From positions 1-14,300 of the forward strand of contig DALZEF010000042.1 of the NCBI GenBank assembly GCA_031979385.1: a DNA stretch of 14,300 nucleotides, in the 5' to 3' direction. Each line of letters begins with the position of its first letter. Position 1 is the first letter of the stretch. Shown in pieces: positions 6,950 through 13,336 of this stretch. The DNA comes from Timonella sp031979385 (lineage in GTDB: Bacteria; Actinomycetota; Actinomycetes; Actinomycetales; Cellulomonadaceae). Position numbers and translations under genes: made by a program. Under the pieces are notes generated by a model. It had not been told where the DNA came from. It searched no databases and saw only the letters and a program-made list of their open reading frames with translations.

Positions 6950-7627
6950 TTACCAACGTCGGATCGGGGGCTGCTTGGTGGTGAAGGCTGAATGGCGCTC
7001 ATCAACTAGGTTGGTGCTTGGTTGAGTCCGCGCACGCTGCTCAAGGGCGCGGTACCTTCGGTTGTTCTCACGCCAGAAAACAACCGTGCCAATCCACGGG
7101 ATCACAATCATGACCCCGAAACAGGTCAAGGCCAAAGCTAAGTTGAGCATCTGCGAGGAGATGAACCAAGCGAACGGAACCCACGCGAACCAGCCCACAT
7201 AGAACACGACTCGTGCGCGATGTAGCGAAGTCTTGTAGCGCTTGGCCTGGGCTGCGTTCTCAAAGCGCTCAAGTTTCTCTAGGTCTTGCTGTAGCACGCG
7301 GTCGATACTGTGACGCCGTTGAGCCAGCAGTTCCGCGTACTCGCGTTGCGCAGCGTTGAACTGGGGATTGGTCTTGGCTGCTGCCGTTGGAAACTGCGGA
7401 GCAGGTGCTGGTGATGCTGGGGGTGTTTGGTGCACCGGTATGGCTGGCACCACTGGTTCATCCGCTGGCACCGGTGGTGTATCAGCCGGTGCAGCGGGCG
7501 TGGAAGGAGCGAAGCGAGCTTGCGGGTCAATGCCTCCGAGCGTTTCGCCGGGGAAGATCTGCGGCTGTGGTTCGTCGGTGCGCCGAGCATTTTGAGGTGC
7601 AAAACGCTCATACTGCGGATCGGTCAT
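6950..7627 (-). CDS. unrecognised Pro/Ala-rich membrane protein with two transmembrane helices
   Basis: 225 residues. The first 90 or so are low-complexity Pro/Ala-rich sequence (for example PAAPADTPPVPADEPVVPA), likely disordered and cytoplasmic. A charged, helical stretch follows (about 95-140, AQREYAELLAQRRHSIDRVLQQDLEKLERF), then two hydrophobic segments (about 143-160 VVFYVGWFAWVPFAWFI and 165-185 LALALTCFGVMIVIPWIGTV) and a basic, Arg-rich tail ending PPIRRW. The layout is that of a small inner-membrane scaffold or sensor, but no family is recognised. The start is well supported: on the minus strand GGAGGGG (7635-7641) sits 7 nt before the ATG. It is convergent with the ATPase gene and is the downstream neighbour of the AbiEi-like gene on the same strand, separated by a large hairpin, so probably transcribed alone. 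Confidence 0.8.
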   Translation of the reverse strand: MTDPQYERFAPQNARRTDEPQPQIFPGETLGGIDPQARFAPSTPAAPADTPPVPADEPVVPAIPVHQTPPASPAPAPQFPTAAAKTNPQFNAAQREYAELLAQRRHSIDRVLQQDLEKLERFENAAQAKRYKTSLHRARVVFYVGWFAWVPFAWFISSQMLNLALALTCFGVMIVIPWIGTVVFWRENNRRYRALEQRARTQPSTNLVDERHSAFTTKQPPIRRW

Positions 7628-7776
7628 GCGTATGCCCCTCCATGTTCTCTGGTCAGCCAGGATCTAACTGGGTCGATCATCTCGACTCTGCTGTGCATGT
7701 CAGCAGCCTCAACTTTGCGGACCCTTCCAATTCTGCCCGTCTATCAGTCTATCGGCAGGAACCAATGACCCCTTTT

Positions 7777-7849
7777 GCCGATCTGTGGGTTTTCTCGCCG
7801 AACTGTGCCTGAAATTGCCACAGTTTGGCGAGAAACCCCACAGATCGGC
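7777..7849. repeat. extragenic palindromic repeat, copy 1 (31-nt arms)
   Basis: Arms 7777-7807 and 7819-7849 are inverted repeats identical at 29 of 31 positions around an 11-nt loop (7808-7818). The arms run from GCCGATCTGTGGG to CGAACTGTG. A second, shortened copy lies at 8964-9013. In the rest of the 322-nt gap 7628-7949 I see no gene. The hairpin lies downstream of the AbiEi-like gene and could also stop its transcript. Resembles a REP-type or MITE-like element; family unknown. Confidence 0.85.
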
Positions 7850-7949
7850 TACGGCGCAACATCGGAGGAAAACAAGGAGCCCGCACTTGGCTGGGTGGCA
7901 ACCGTTTGTAGTTATGCTCCGCCAGCTTTCCGCGCACATCAAACATGAA

Positions 7950-8846
7950 TCATTCAGGGTTTCTTAGGTGTCTCTTCGTTACCCGAACCACGACAAAACC
8001 CAACTTACGCAGTGCATCTTCGCGTTCCTTCTCGTCATACAGGGCATCGGGGTTGTCTCGGTACTTCTGCTTGCCGTCGTACTCGTAGAGCAGCGGTGTT
8101 CCTTTGACCTGCATATCCGCTCGGAAGTGACCTAACTCCGTGCGGACATTCACCTGGGTGATGACCTCATAGACCCCTGCTTTGTAGAGCCAATAGCGGC
8201 ACTGACTCTCCTGAGCAGATTCAGCGTCTTTCACGCTCAACTCGATGAGCTTACGAACTCTTGTACGGCCGTTTCCCTTCCTAAACTGAGCAGCATTCCT
8301 CAGCGACTCGAGGGTCGCCCCACGCATGCGTGCGTAGTCAATGTAGGCCAAGCCTTCCGCGGGGTGGGAGATGGCGGCTAGGTCAAGGACCGTTTGTTCA
8401 AGATCGGTGACGGTGAAGCCATCCATTGAGCGTATGCAGGATGGATCAACCTTGAAGGTGTGCAGAGCAAATCCCGAACGAGCATGATAATCCGTAGTCT
8501 CTCGGATGGTGTGAACCCTAAGATCACGTCCGAACCATGGAAGCCCCCACAATAATCCTGCGCTTTGATGGCTGACCACTTCATCACTTACCAGTTTCGT
8601 GATGCCTGCCGCGAGATGGATTTTCGCGTGCAACTCCATGCGTTCATATACAGGTAGATGCTGTTCGGGGAGCTTGGAGATCTCGATGTACCTGCCAGGC
8701 ATAATCTTTGTGAGATATCTGGTTTTCAGCGCATGCATGAGTGCATCCTTGTTCGCTGACTCAAGAGTGAGGACGCGTGGCAGCGCGAGTAGGTTGTTAC
8801 AGGCGAATTGATCCCGTGTCAGTTTTGTCATTATCTGAGTGTGCAT
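7950..8846 (-). CDS. AbiEi-like winged-helix protein with DUF559/Vsr-like nuclease-type C-terminus
   Basis: 298 residues. The N-terminus (about 8-60, LTRDQFACNNLL to KIMPGRYIEIS) fits the winged helix of type IV antitoxin AbiEi-like proteins. The middle (TVTDLEQTVLDLA) is typical of their central domain. The C-terminus has D244, then E255-x-D257-G258, then EKEREDALRKLGFVVVRVT, the layout of DUF559 and Vsr-like restriction-endonuclease folds (PD-(D/E)xK relatives). Actinobacteria often carry such proteins as single genes without an AbiEii toxin; none is seen here. Whether it cuts DNA or is a regulator is unknown. Start is uncertain: ATG 8846 (upstream stop at 8862-8864) and ATG 8831 both lack a ribosome site, so the message may be leaderless. 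The gene lies between two copies of a palindromic repeat. Confidence 0.75.
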   Translation of the reverse strand: MHTQIMTKLTRDQFACNNLLALPRVLTLESANKDALMHALKTRYLTKIMPGRYIEISKLPEQHLPVYERMELHAKIHLAAGITKLVSDEVVSHQSAGLLWGLPWFGRDLRVHTIRETTDYHARSGFALHTFKVDPSCIRSMDGFTVTDLEQTVLDLAAISHPAEGLAYIDYARMRGATLESLRNAAQFRKGNGRTRVRKLIELSVKDAESAQESQCRYWLYKAGVYEVITQVNVRTELGHFRADMQVKGTPLLYEYDGKQKYRDNPDALYDEKEREDALRKLGFVVVRVTKRHLRNPE

Positions 8847-8900
8847 GCTGGAGGTGTTGAGTCAGCGAGAGACGCATGTTGCTGGAGGGGAACCAGTGGA

Positions 8901-8915
8901 TAGAAACGGTTTCTA
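8901..8915. promoter_or_regulatory. 15-nt perfect palindrome, operator-like
   Basis: TAGAAACGGTTTCTA has 7-nt arms around a central G. It lies 55 nt upstream of the AbiEi-like ATG at 8846. The GAAAC-G-GTTTC core resembles operators of LacI-family repressors, but may equally be an autoregulatory site of the winged-helix protein. Role inferred from shape and position. Confidence 0.4.
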
Positions 8916-8963
8916 GAAGGTGCGGAAGCAGCGTAAAGCAGTGAATCCGATAAAACTGAGCAA

Positions 8964-9013
8964 CCGATCTGTGGGTTTTCTGGCCGAACTGTGGCAATTT
9001 CAGGCACAGATCG
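8964..9013. repeat. extragenic palindromic repeat, copy 2 (shortened)
   Basis: Matches the reverse complement of copy 1 over about 46 nt with three mismatches, including the loop GGCAATTTCAGG. It then skips about 20 nt of the right arm: it goes from CACAG directly to ATCG. What remains can still fold as CGATCTGTG (8965-8973) with CACAGATCG (9005-9013). In the 8847-9107 gap no gene is seen besides this and the two regulatory candidates. Confidence 0.75.
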
Positions 9014-9065
9014 TCGGGAAGGCAGCGGAGCGGGTGGAGAGGGGGGAGTGTGATGAGGGTGGGAT

Positions 9066-9081
9066 TCGAACAGGAGTGCGA
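9066..9081. promoter_or_regulatory. LexA (SOS) box candidate upstream of rarA
   Basis: TCGAACAGGAGTGCGA differs at one position from the Gram-positive/actinobacterial LexA site TCGAAC-N4-GTTCGA. It is 33 nt before the rarA ATG, overlapping the expected -35 region, a position suited to repression. Confidence 0.55.
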
Positions 9082-9100
9082 ATCGTCGGCTGTAACGCGC

Positions 9101-9106
9101 TAGGCT
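9101..9106 (+). promoter_or_regulatory. possible -10 for a leaderless rarA transcript
   Basis: TAGGCT fits the actinobacterial TANNNT pattern and ends 7 nt before ATG 9114. No ribosome site precedes either GTG 9108 or ATG 9114, so transcription starting at the ATG is a reasonable reading. Confidence 0.35.
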
Positions 9107-9113
9107 TGTGAGC

Positions 9114-10697
9114 ATGGATTTGTTCGAATCGATTGGCCAAACCTCGGCTGGCGTCCCCAAAGTCACGGAACACGCACCACTTGCCGTGCGCATGAGGCCA
9201 CGCACCGTCGAGGAGGTCACCGGTCAAGATCACCTGCTCAAACCCGGTTCTCCACTACGCAGACTCCTCGAACCAACCACAAGCACCCACAGAGCAGCAC
9301 CAGGCTCCATCATCTTATGGGGGCCACCCGGCACGGGAAAGACAACCCTCGCATACCTGATCGCATCCAACTCCGGCCGACGATTCGTTGAACTATCCGC
9401 GGTAACAGCCGGTGTCAAAGACGTACGCCAAGTCATCGAAGACTCCCGCCGTAGACTCACCGCCAGCGGTGAAGAAACAGTCCTGTTCATTGATGAGGTC
9501 CATCGTTTCTCCAAATCCCAGCAAGACGCCCTGCTCCCATCCGTGGAAAACCGGTGGGTGACCCTCGTTGCAGCAACGACCGAGAACCCCAGTTTCTCTG
9601 TCATCTCACCGCTGCTCTCGCGTTCCCTGCTGCTCACGCTTCAACCGCTCGAAGATGAGGACATCGACCAACTCATCACACGGGCATTAGCCGATGAACG
9701 CGGTCTGGGTGGAGAGGTAGACCTTGACGATGATGCGCGCGAACACCTCCTACGGCTAGCAGGGGGAGACGCTCGAAAGTCGCTCACGATCCTCGAAGCA
9801 GCTGCGGGTGCCGCTCTCGAGAAGCACTACGATGCCGCCCCTGCCGAAACACCAAGTCCAACCGGTGATCCGGTAGACGAGGAGAAAACACCGGACCCCG
9901 AGCCCACGCCAGCCGACACCGAAAGTGGGGAAGAGGGAGAGAAGGAGGGGCTCGTCGGCAATCAGGATGCAGAAAATGAGGCGGCTGAAACCAACTCAGC
10001 AGACACAGAGCCAGTTCTAGGCGCGAGGCGCCCGAAAATCGACCTCACCACGATGGAACAGGCCATCGACATCGCCGCAGTGCGCTACGACAAAGACGGC
10101 GACCAGCACTACGACGTGATCTCGGCGTTCATCAAATCCATGCGTGGCTCCGATGTGAACGCGGCGCTGCACTATCTCGCGCGCATGATTGTCGCGGGGG
10201 AAGACCCACGGTTCATTGCGAGGCGCATCGTGATCTCTGCATCGGAAGATGTAGGAATGGCGGACCCGAGTGCTCTGCAAACCGCGACCGCTGCCGCTCA
10301 GGTAGTGCAACTCATCGGAATGCCGGAAGCGCAGCATGCACTTGCCCAAGCCGTTGTCCATATTGCGACCGCACCCAAATCCAACCGGGCATACAGTGCG
10401 CTCAACGCGGCGATACAGGATGTACGCACGGGCCGGATTGGAACGGTGCCCATGCACCTGCGCGACGGACACTATGCCGGAGCCAAAAATCTCGGTCACG
10501 CCGTCGACTACAAATATGCGCACGACTATCCGCATGCAATCGCGCCGCAGCAGTACCTGCCGGACGTCCTCGACGGAGCAGAATATTACGAGCCATCGGA
10601 CCGTGGGTTCGAGCGTAGTGTCACGCAACGGCTCGAAGGGATCGATCCGATCCTGCACGCCTACCGTAACGAGGCGGGCGGTAACCAGAAGAAATAG
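9114..10697 (+). CDS. rarA: replication-associated recombination protein A (RarA/MgsA), AAA+ ATPase
   Basis: Cytosolic clamp-loader-related ATPase that acts at stalled replication forks. Numbered from ATG 9114: Walker A GPPGTGKT at 70-77 (K76), Walker B FIDEVHRF with D127/E128, ATTENPSFSV with the sensor region near 150-160, arginine-finger region SRSLLLTLQ, and lid GGDARKSLTILE. The conserved C-terminal part (HYDVISAFIKSMRGSDVNAALHYLARM and later RIVISASEDVGMADP) is the tetramerisation and MgsA C-terminal region. Length of 527 residues exceeds the usual 430-450 because of an acidic, Pro/Glu-rich insertion at about residues 240-301, between the lid and the C-terminal domain. ATG 9114 is preferred to GTG 9108 by the MDLF-type beginning. 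A LexA-like site lies upstream. It converges with the sugar kinase gene, with only 5 nt between stops. Confidence 0.93.
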   Translation: MDLFESIGQTSAGVPKVTEHAPLAVRMRPRTVEEVTGQDHLLKPGSPLRRLLEPTTSTHRAAPGSIILWGPPGTGKTTLAYLIASNSGRRFVELSAVTAGVKDVRQVIEDSRRRLTASGEETVLFIDEVHRFSKSQQDALLPSVENRWVTLVAATTENPSFSVISPLLSRSLLLTLQPLEDEDIDQLITRALADERGLGGEVDLDDDAREHLLRLAGGDARKSLTILEAAAGAALEKHYDAAPAETPSPTGDPVDEEKTPDPEPTPADTESGEEGEKEGLVGNQDAENEAAETNSADTEPVLGARRPKIDLTTMEQAIDIAAVRYDKDGDQHYDVISAFIKSMRGSDVNAALHYLARMIVAGEDPRFIARRIVISASEDVGMADPSALQTATAAAQVVQLIGMPEAQHALAQAVVHIATAPKSNRAYSALNAAIQDVRTGRIGTVPMHLRDGHYAGAKNLGHAVDYKYAHDYPHAIAPQQYLPDVLDGAEYYEPSDRGFERSVTQRLEGIDPILHAYRNEAGGNQKK

Positions 10698-10702
10698 CGC
10701 CG

Positions 10703-11566
10703 CTATGCTTCCGCTGTAAAAGCCTCGGCGGAAGGGTGCAGATGCCGTGATGTCAGCGCGCCGTGAGTGTGCAGCGCCGCGAACTCAAGAGCCTCACGGA
10801 TGTTCGCGCCAGCCAGAATCCGGGTGAGCGCGCCGGACATGAACGCGTCTCCAGCACCGTTGGTGTCAATCACCGACACGGGCGCGGCGGGAATCTCAAT
10901 CACGCCCTCGTGGGTTGCAGCCACTGCACCGTCTGAGCCGAGTGTGCAGACAACCAGTTCCTTGCCCCGTTCGATCATGGAGTGCATGAATGGGATTGGT
11001 TCTGGCAGGCCATCGGCGTTCATGAAAATGACTGACGCGGCATCTATGAATGGCTGATGGAACTGCGATGTTCCATTGTAGTCGTGAATATCCGTCCAGA
11101 TAGGCTTACCTGTACTGATGGCGAGTGGAAGCAGCCGAGCAGACTCGGACGACAGATCCATGACCAACACATCGGACTCCTCCATCGCCCGCATGATTTC
11201 CGAATCGCGCGAGCCATCTCCCGCGGATGGTGCGTTCATGTAAATAGACAGGCGCTCACCATGCCGGGTCATGAGGTTGGCGTGACGCTCGGTAGACGAC
11301 CCTGAAGGATTGATGACCGCGATGCTGGCGGCCTCAAGCATGCGGGATATGCGCAGACCGGCCGAATCGCTGCCAAACTGCGTGGCAAGCGTGACCGCGC
11401 AGCCAAGATCGCGCAGGTTCAAGCTCTTTCCGAGGGACGTGCCACCGAACGTCTCATAGGCGTCGTCGGCAAACACGGTGTGTGGCGTCGGTTCCGGCAA
11501 CTCAGCCAGATAGATCAGTGTGTTCCACGAACTTGGTCCCGCCACGAATACGTTGAGACTAGACAT
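10703..11566 (-). CDS. PfkB-family carbohydrate kinase
   Basis: Ribokinase-like kinase predicted to phosphorylate a sugar or nucleoside with ATP in the cytoplasm. The PfkB signature DTNGAGDAFMSGAL begins at residue 234, with D240 as the catalytic base. The N-terminal substrate-lid region has TFGGTSLGKSLNLRDLGC, the counterpart of the GGxxxN motif, in a slightly altered form. 287 residues from ATG 11566 is normal. The frame is open further upstream to 11698, but the added residues are not kinase-like, and AAAGG (11575-11579) supports ATG 11566. The substrate cannot be told from the sequence. No transporter or isomerase lies beside it, and it sits alone on the minus strand between rarA and rpsD. 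CTTCCGC (10708-10714) and GCGGAAG (10728-10734), inside its 3' end, could form a hairpin that ends rarA transcription. Confidence 0.88.
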   Translation of the reverse strand: MSSLNVFVAGPSSWNTLIYLAELPEPTPHTVFADDAYETFGGTSLGKSLNLRDLGCAVTLATQFGSDSAGLRISRMLEAASIAVINPSGSSTERHANLMTRHGERLSIYMNAPSAGDGSRDSEIMRAMEESDVLVMDLSSESARLLPLAISTGKPIWTDIHDYNGTSQFHQPFIDAASVIFMNADGLPEPIPFMHSMIERGKELVVCTLGSDGAVAATHEGVIEIPAAPVSVIDTNGAGDAFMSGALTRILAGANIREALEFAALHTHGALTSRHLHPSAEAFTAEA

Positions 11567-11726
11567 AAGAAGTGCCTTTCGGTGCGTGCATACTGGGCTT
11601 GTGCGAGCACGCTTGTGCGCGCGCTGCGTGAGTACCGGTGAGGAAGTTTGGGATAAGTCTGACACAGACATCCGACAATCGCGGTGAACATCACACATGC
11701 TGGTCCCTGTTTTTTAGGCACCCCTC

Positions 11727-11756
11727 GGGACACGGCCGCCCGCAGACTGATATTGT
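11727..11756 (+). promoter_or_regulatory. promoter candidate for rpsD
   Basis: GGGACA (11727-11732) and TATTGT (11751-11756), 18-nt spacer, with TGA just before the -10 giving an extended -10 (TGATATTGT). Predicted start near 11763, leaving a 5' leader of about 140 nt before rpsD. Confidence 0.45.
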
Positions 11757-11761
11757 TGTGA

Positions 11762-11903
11762 GGTTGCCTTTCGGCAGCCACCTGGGACCTCGGCCCGCGA
11801 AACCGCGCTCGTTACGGCATGGCACTTCTTCGGCTGGTCCCACATTCGCACACACAAGTGAGCGGATGTGACGTCAACACACAACGACAGGAACGGAAAA
11901 CTC
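11762..11903 (+). promoter_or_regulatory. long rpsD leader with 5' hairpin
   Basis: If the promoter at 11727-11756 is right, the leader opens with GGTTGCC-TTTC-GGCAGCC (11762-11779), a 7-bp stem with one wobble pair. Further along, CGCG-AAAC-CGCG can form a second small stem. In other bacteria S4 represses its own mRNA through the leader; nothing here proves that. The rest of the 11567-11903 gap holds a short palindrome GTCTG-ACA-CAGAC at 11657-11669 and no gene. Confidence 0.35.
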
Positions 11904-12530
11904 ATGTCTTCTGTAACCCGTTCGCGCCGCCAGGTTCGCCTGAGCCGCGCATTGGGCATTGCACTCACCCCAAAGGCTGTAAAGCACTTCGAGAAGCGTC
12001 CATACGCTCCAGGTGAGCACGGCCGTAGCCGCCGCCGCACCGAGTCTGACTACGCGGTTCGTCTGCGCGAGAAGCAGCGTCTTCGCGCACAGTACGCACT
12101 TCGTGAGAAGCAGTTGCGTGCAACCTACGACCAGGCTCGTCCGATGGAAGGTCTGACCGGTGAGACCATGGTTGAGTTGCTCGAGACTCGTCTCGACGCG
12201 CTCGTCCTGCGTGCTGGCTTTGCTCGCACCATCCTTCAGGCTCGCCAGGCTGTGGTTCACCGCCACATCCTCGTTGACGGCAAGCTCGTTGACCGCCCAT
12301 CGTTCAAGGTAAAGCCAGGCCAGACCATCCAGGTCAAGCCAAAGATGCAGGCAGCAACCCCTTACCAGGTTGCAGCAGCAGGTGCTCACCGCGACGTTCT
12401 TCCAGCTGTTCCTGGTTACCTCGACGTTCAGCTCGAGAAGCTTTCGGCTGTTCTGGTTCGTAAGCCAGTTCGTGCCGAGGTTCCAGTTCAGTGCGAAGTC
12501 AACCTGGTCGTTGAGTACTACGCTCGCTGA
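11904..12530 (+). CDS. rpsD: 30S ribosomal protein S4
   Basis: Primary 16S rRNA-binding protein that nucleates 30S assembly. 208 residues from ATG 11904, the same length class as the Bifidobacterium protein. The N-terminus MSSVTRSRRQVRLSRALGIA lacks the four zinc cysteines, so this is the C-minus form. KRPYAPGEHGR and the S4 RNA-binding domain (LETRLDALVLRAGFARTILQARQAVVHRHILVDG, about residues 92-125) are clear. The frame is open back to 11868, but homologues and AGGA (11889-11892) place the start at 11904. Codon use is biased to preferred codons, as for highly expressed genes. A strong terminator follows, so it is probably monocistronic. Confidence 0.97.
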   Translation: MSSVTRSRRQVRLSRALGIALTPKAVKHFEKRPYAPGEHGRSRRRTESDYAVRLREKQRLRAQYALREKQLRATYDQARPMEGLTGETMVELLETRLDALVLRAGFARTILQARQAVVHRHILVDGKLVDRPSFKVKPGQTIQVKPKMQAATPYQVAAAGAHRDVLPAVPGYLDVQLEKLSAVLVRKPVRAEVPVQCEVNLVVEYYAR

Positions 12531-12597
12531 TCGCTAGGTCTTCGGTCGGCCGGTTCCGTTCCCTTCGTGGGTGCGGCCGGGCCATCTGATCGGTGGA

Positions 12598-12635
12598 AGA
12601 GGCGTCCTGCTTTGGTGGGGCGCCTCTTTTGTTTT
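12598..12635 (+). terminator. rho-independent terminator of rpsD
   Basis: AGAGGCG (12598-12604) pairs with CGCCTCT (12621-12627); further inner pairs are possible. It is followed by TTTTGTTTT, a proper U-tract. Confidence 0.9.
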
Positions 12636-12641
12636 CGCGAG

Positions 12642-12700
12642 GGTACGGTTTTCTATGTTTTGCTTAATAATTTCTTAGGCAAAACATAGAAAACCGTACC
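12642..12700. repeat. 59-nt near-perfect palindrome downstream of rpsD
   Basis: Arms 12642-12663 and 12679-12700 are perfect 22-nt inverted repeats (from GGTACGG to TTTTGC). Allowing one T/G mismatch, the arms extend to 26 nt, leaving a 7-nt loop. It starts 6 nt after the rpsD terminator's T-run and is more AT-rich than its surroundings. No second copy in the window and no clear target-site duplication. May be a MITE-like element, a bidirectional terminator or a structured RNA. Confidence 0.85.
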
Positions 12701-12706
12701 TTTGCT

Positions 12707-12771
12707 TGTTCGTGGGGTCTGCGTGGGCTGGATCGAGGGGGATTGGCGACGAACAGGTTAGTTCCAGCCCA
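12707..12771. repeat. interleaved inverted repeats in the rpsD to DUF948 gap
   Basis: TGTTCGT (12707-12713) pairs with ACGAACA (12749-12755), and TGGGCTGGA (12724-12732) with TCCAGCCCA (12763-12771). The order A-B-A'-B' is pseudoknot-like. The rest of the 12701-12970 gap shows no gene and no convincing promoter. Confidence 0.4.
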
Positions 12772-12970
12772 GGGTTGCGCCGAGGTGTCTTCGAGTTATG
12801 AAAACATTGTGGTCCGTCTCCGCTTATGTGCTGCGCTGTGAGTCTGCGGTGCACATTTGTGCGTGGAGTGCGGTGTCTTGTGCATGGTGGGTGCAGCGGC
12901 AGGTAAGGTTGTTTACGGATCATGTGTGGTCCACGTCGCCCAACCTAACCCAATGTTTGAGGGAGTAACT

Positions 12971-13336
12971 GTGATCGGTGATATCGCAGGCTTGATCGCT
13001 GCAATCGCGTTCGTCGCACTGGTGGGGCTGCTTGCTGTCCCGCTGATCAAGTTGGGGAAGGTGTTTGATGCGGCAACGCAGACCCTTGAGGAGATCACCG
13101 AGCACACCGTCCCGATCTTGGATGAAACCTCGACGACCCTCACCTCCGCGAATGTGCAGTTGACCAAGGTTGACACTGTCACGACCTCGGCAGCGGAAAT
13201 CACGCAGAACATCTCGGCACTCACTGGTATCTACTCGGCGACGTTTGGCGGCCCGCTCGTCAAGGTCGCAGCCTTTAGTTACGGGGTGCGCAAAGCATTC
13301 GGTAACGCATTCTCCAAGGTTAAGGGCGGTAAGTGA
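12971..13336 (+). CDS. DUF948-like membrane-anchored protein
   Basis: 121 residues. One N-terminal hydrophobic helix (about residues 5-26, GLIAAIAFVALVGLLAVPLI) is followed by an amphipathic, Thr-rich helical stretch (TLEEITEHTVPILDETSTTLTSANVQLTKVDTV) typical of DUF948 proteins, whose function is not established. It probably faces the cytoplasm or cell envelope as a coiled-coil-like rod. The GTG at 12971 has GAGGGAG (12959-12965) at 5 nt; ATG 12953 in the same frame has no ribosome site. It shares bases with the next gene's start (TGATG), so the two are translationally coupled. This gene commonly precedes alaS in actinobacteria. Confidence 0.85.
   Translation: MIGDIAGLIAAIAFVALVGLLAVPLIKLGKVFDAATQTLEEITEHTVPILDETSTTLTSANVQLTKVDTVTTSAAEITQNISALTGIYSATFGGPLVKVAAFSYGVRKAFGNAFSKVKGGK

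Noticed and set aside
7709..7967. Several small open frames across repeat copy 1 on both strands, and similar ones across copy 2
   Set aside because: They are readings of the palindromic repeat itself (similar peptides appear in both orientations), without ribosome sites.
9060..9085. GTTCGAATCCCACC on the minus strand, resembling a tRNA T-loop and 3' end
   Set aside because: The 5' half of the T-stem does not pair and no other tRNA arms are found; the LexA-type site explains the TTCGAA sequence better.
11567..11698. N-terminal extension of the sugar kinase to 11698
   Set aside because: The added 44 residues are not kinase-like and the ribosome site supports ATG 11566.
12675..12923. 82-codon minus-strand open frame after rpsD
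   Set aside because: It ends inside the 59-nt palindrome, has no ribosome site and no recognisable sequence; likely chance.
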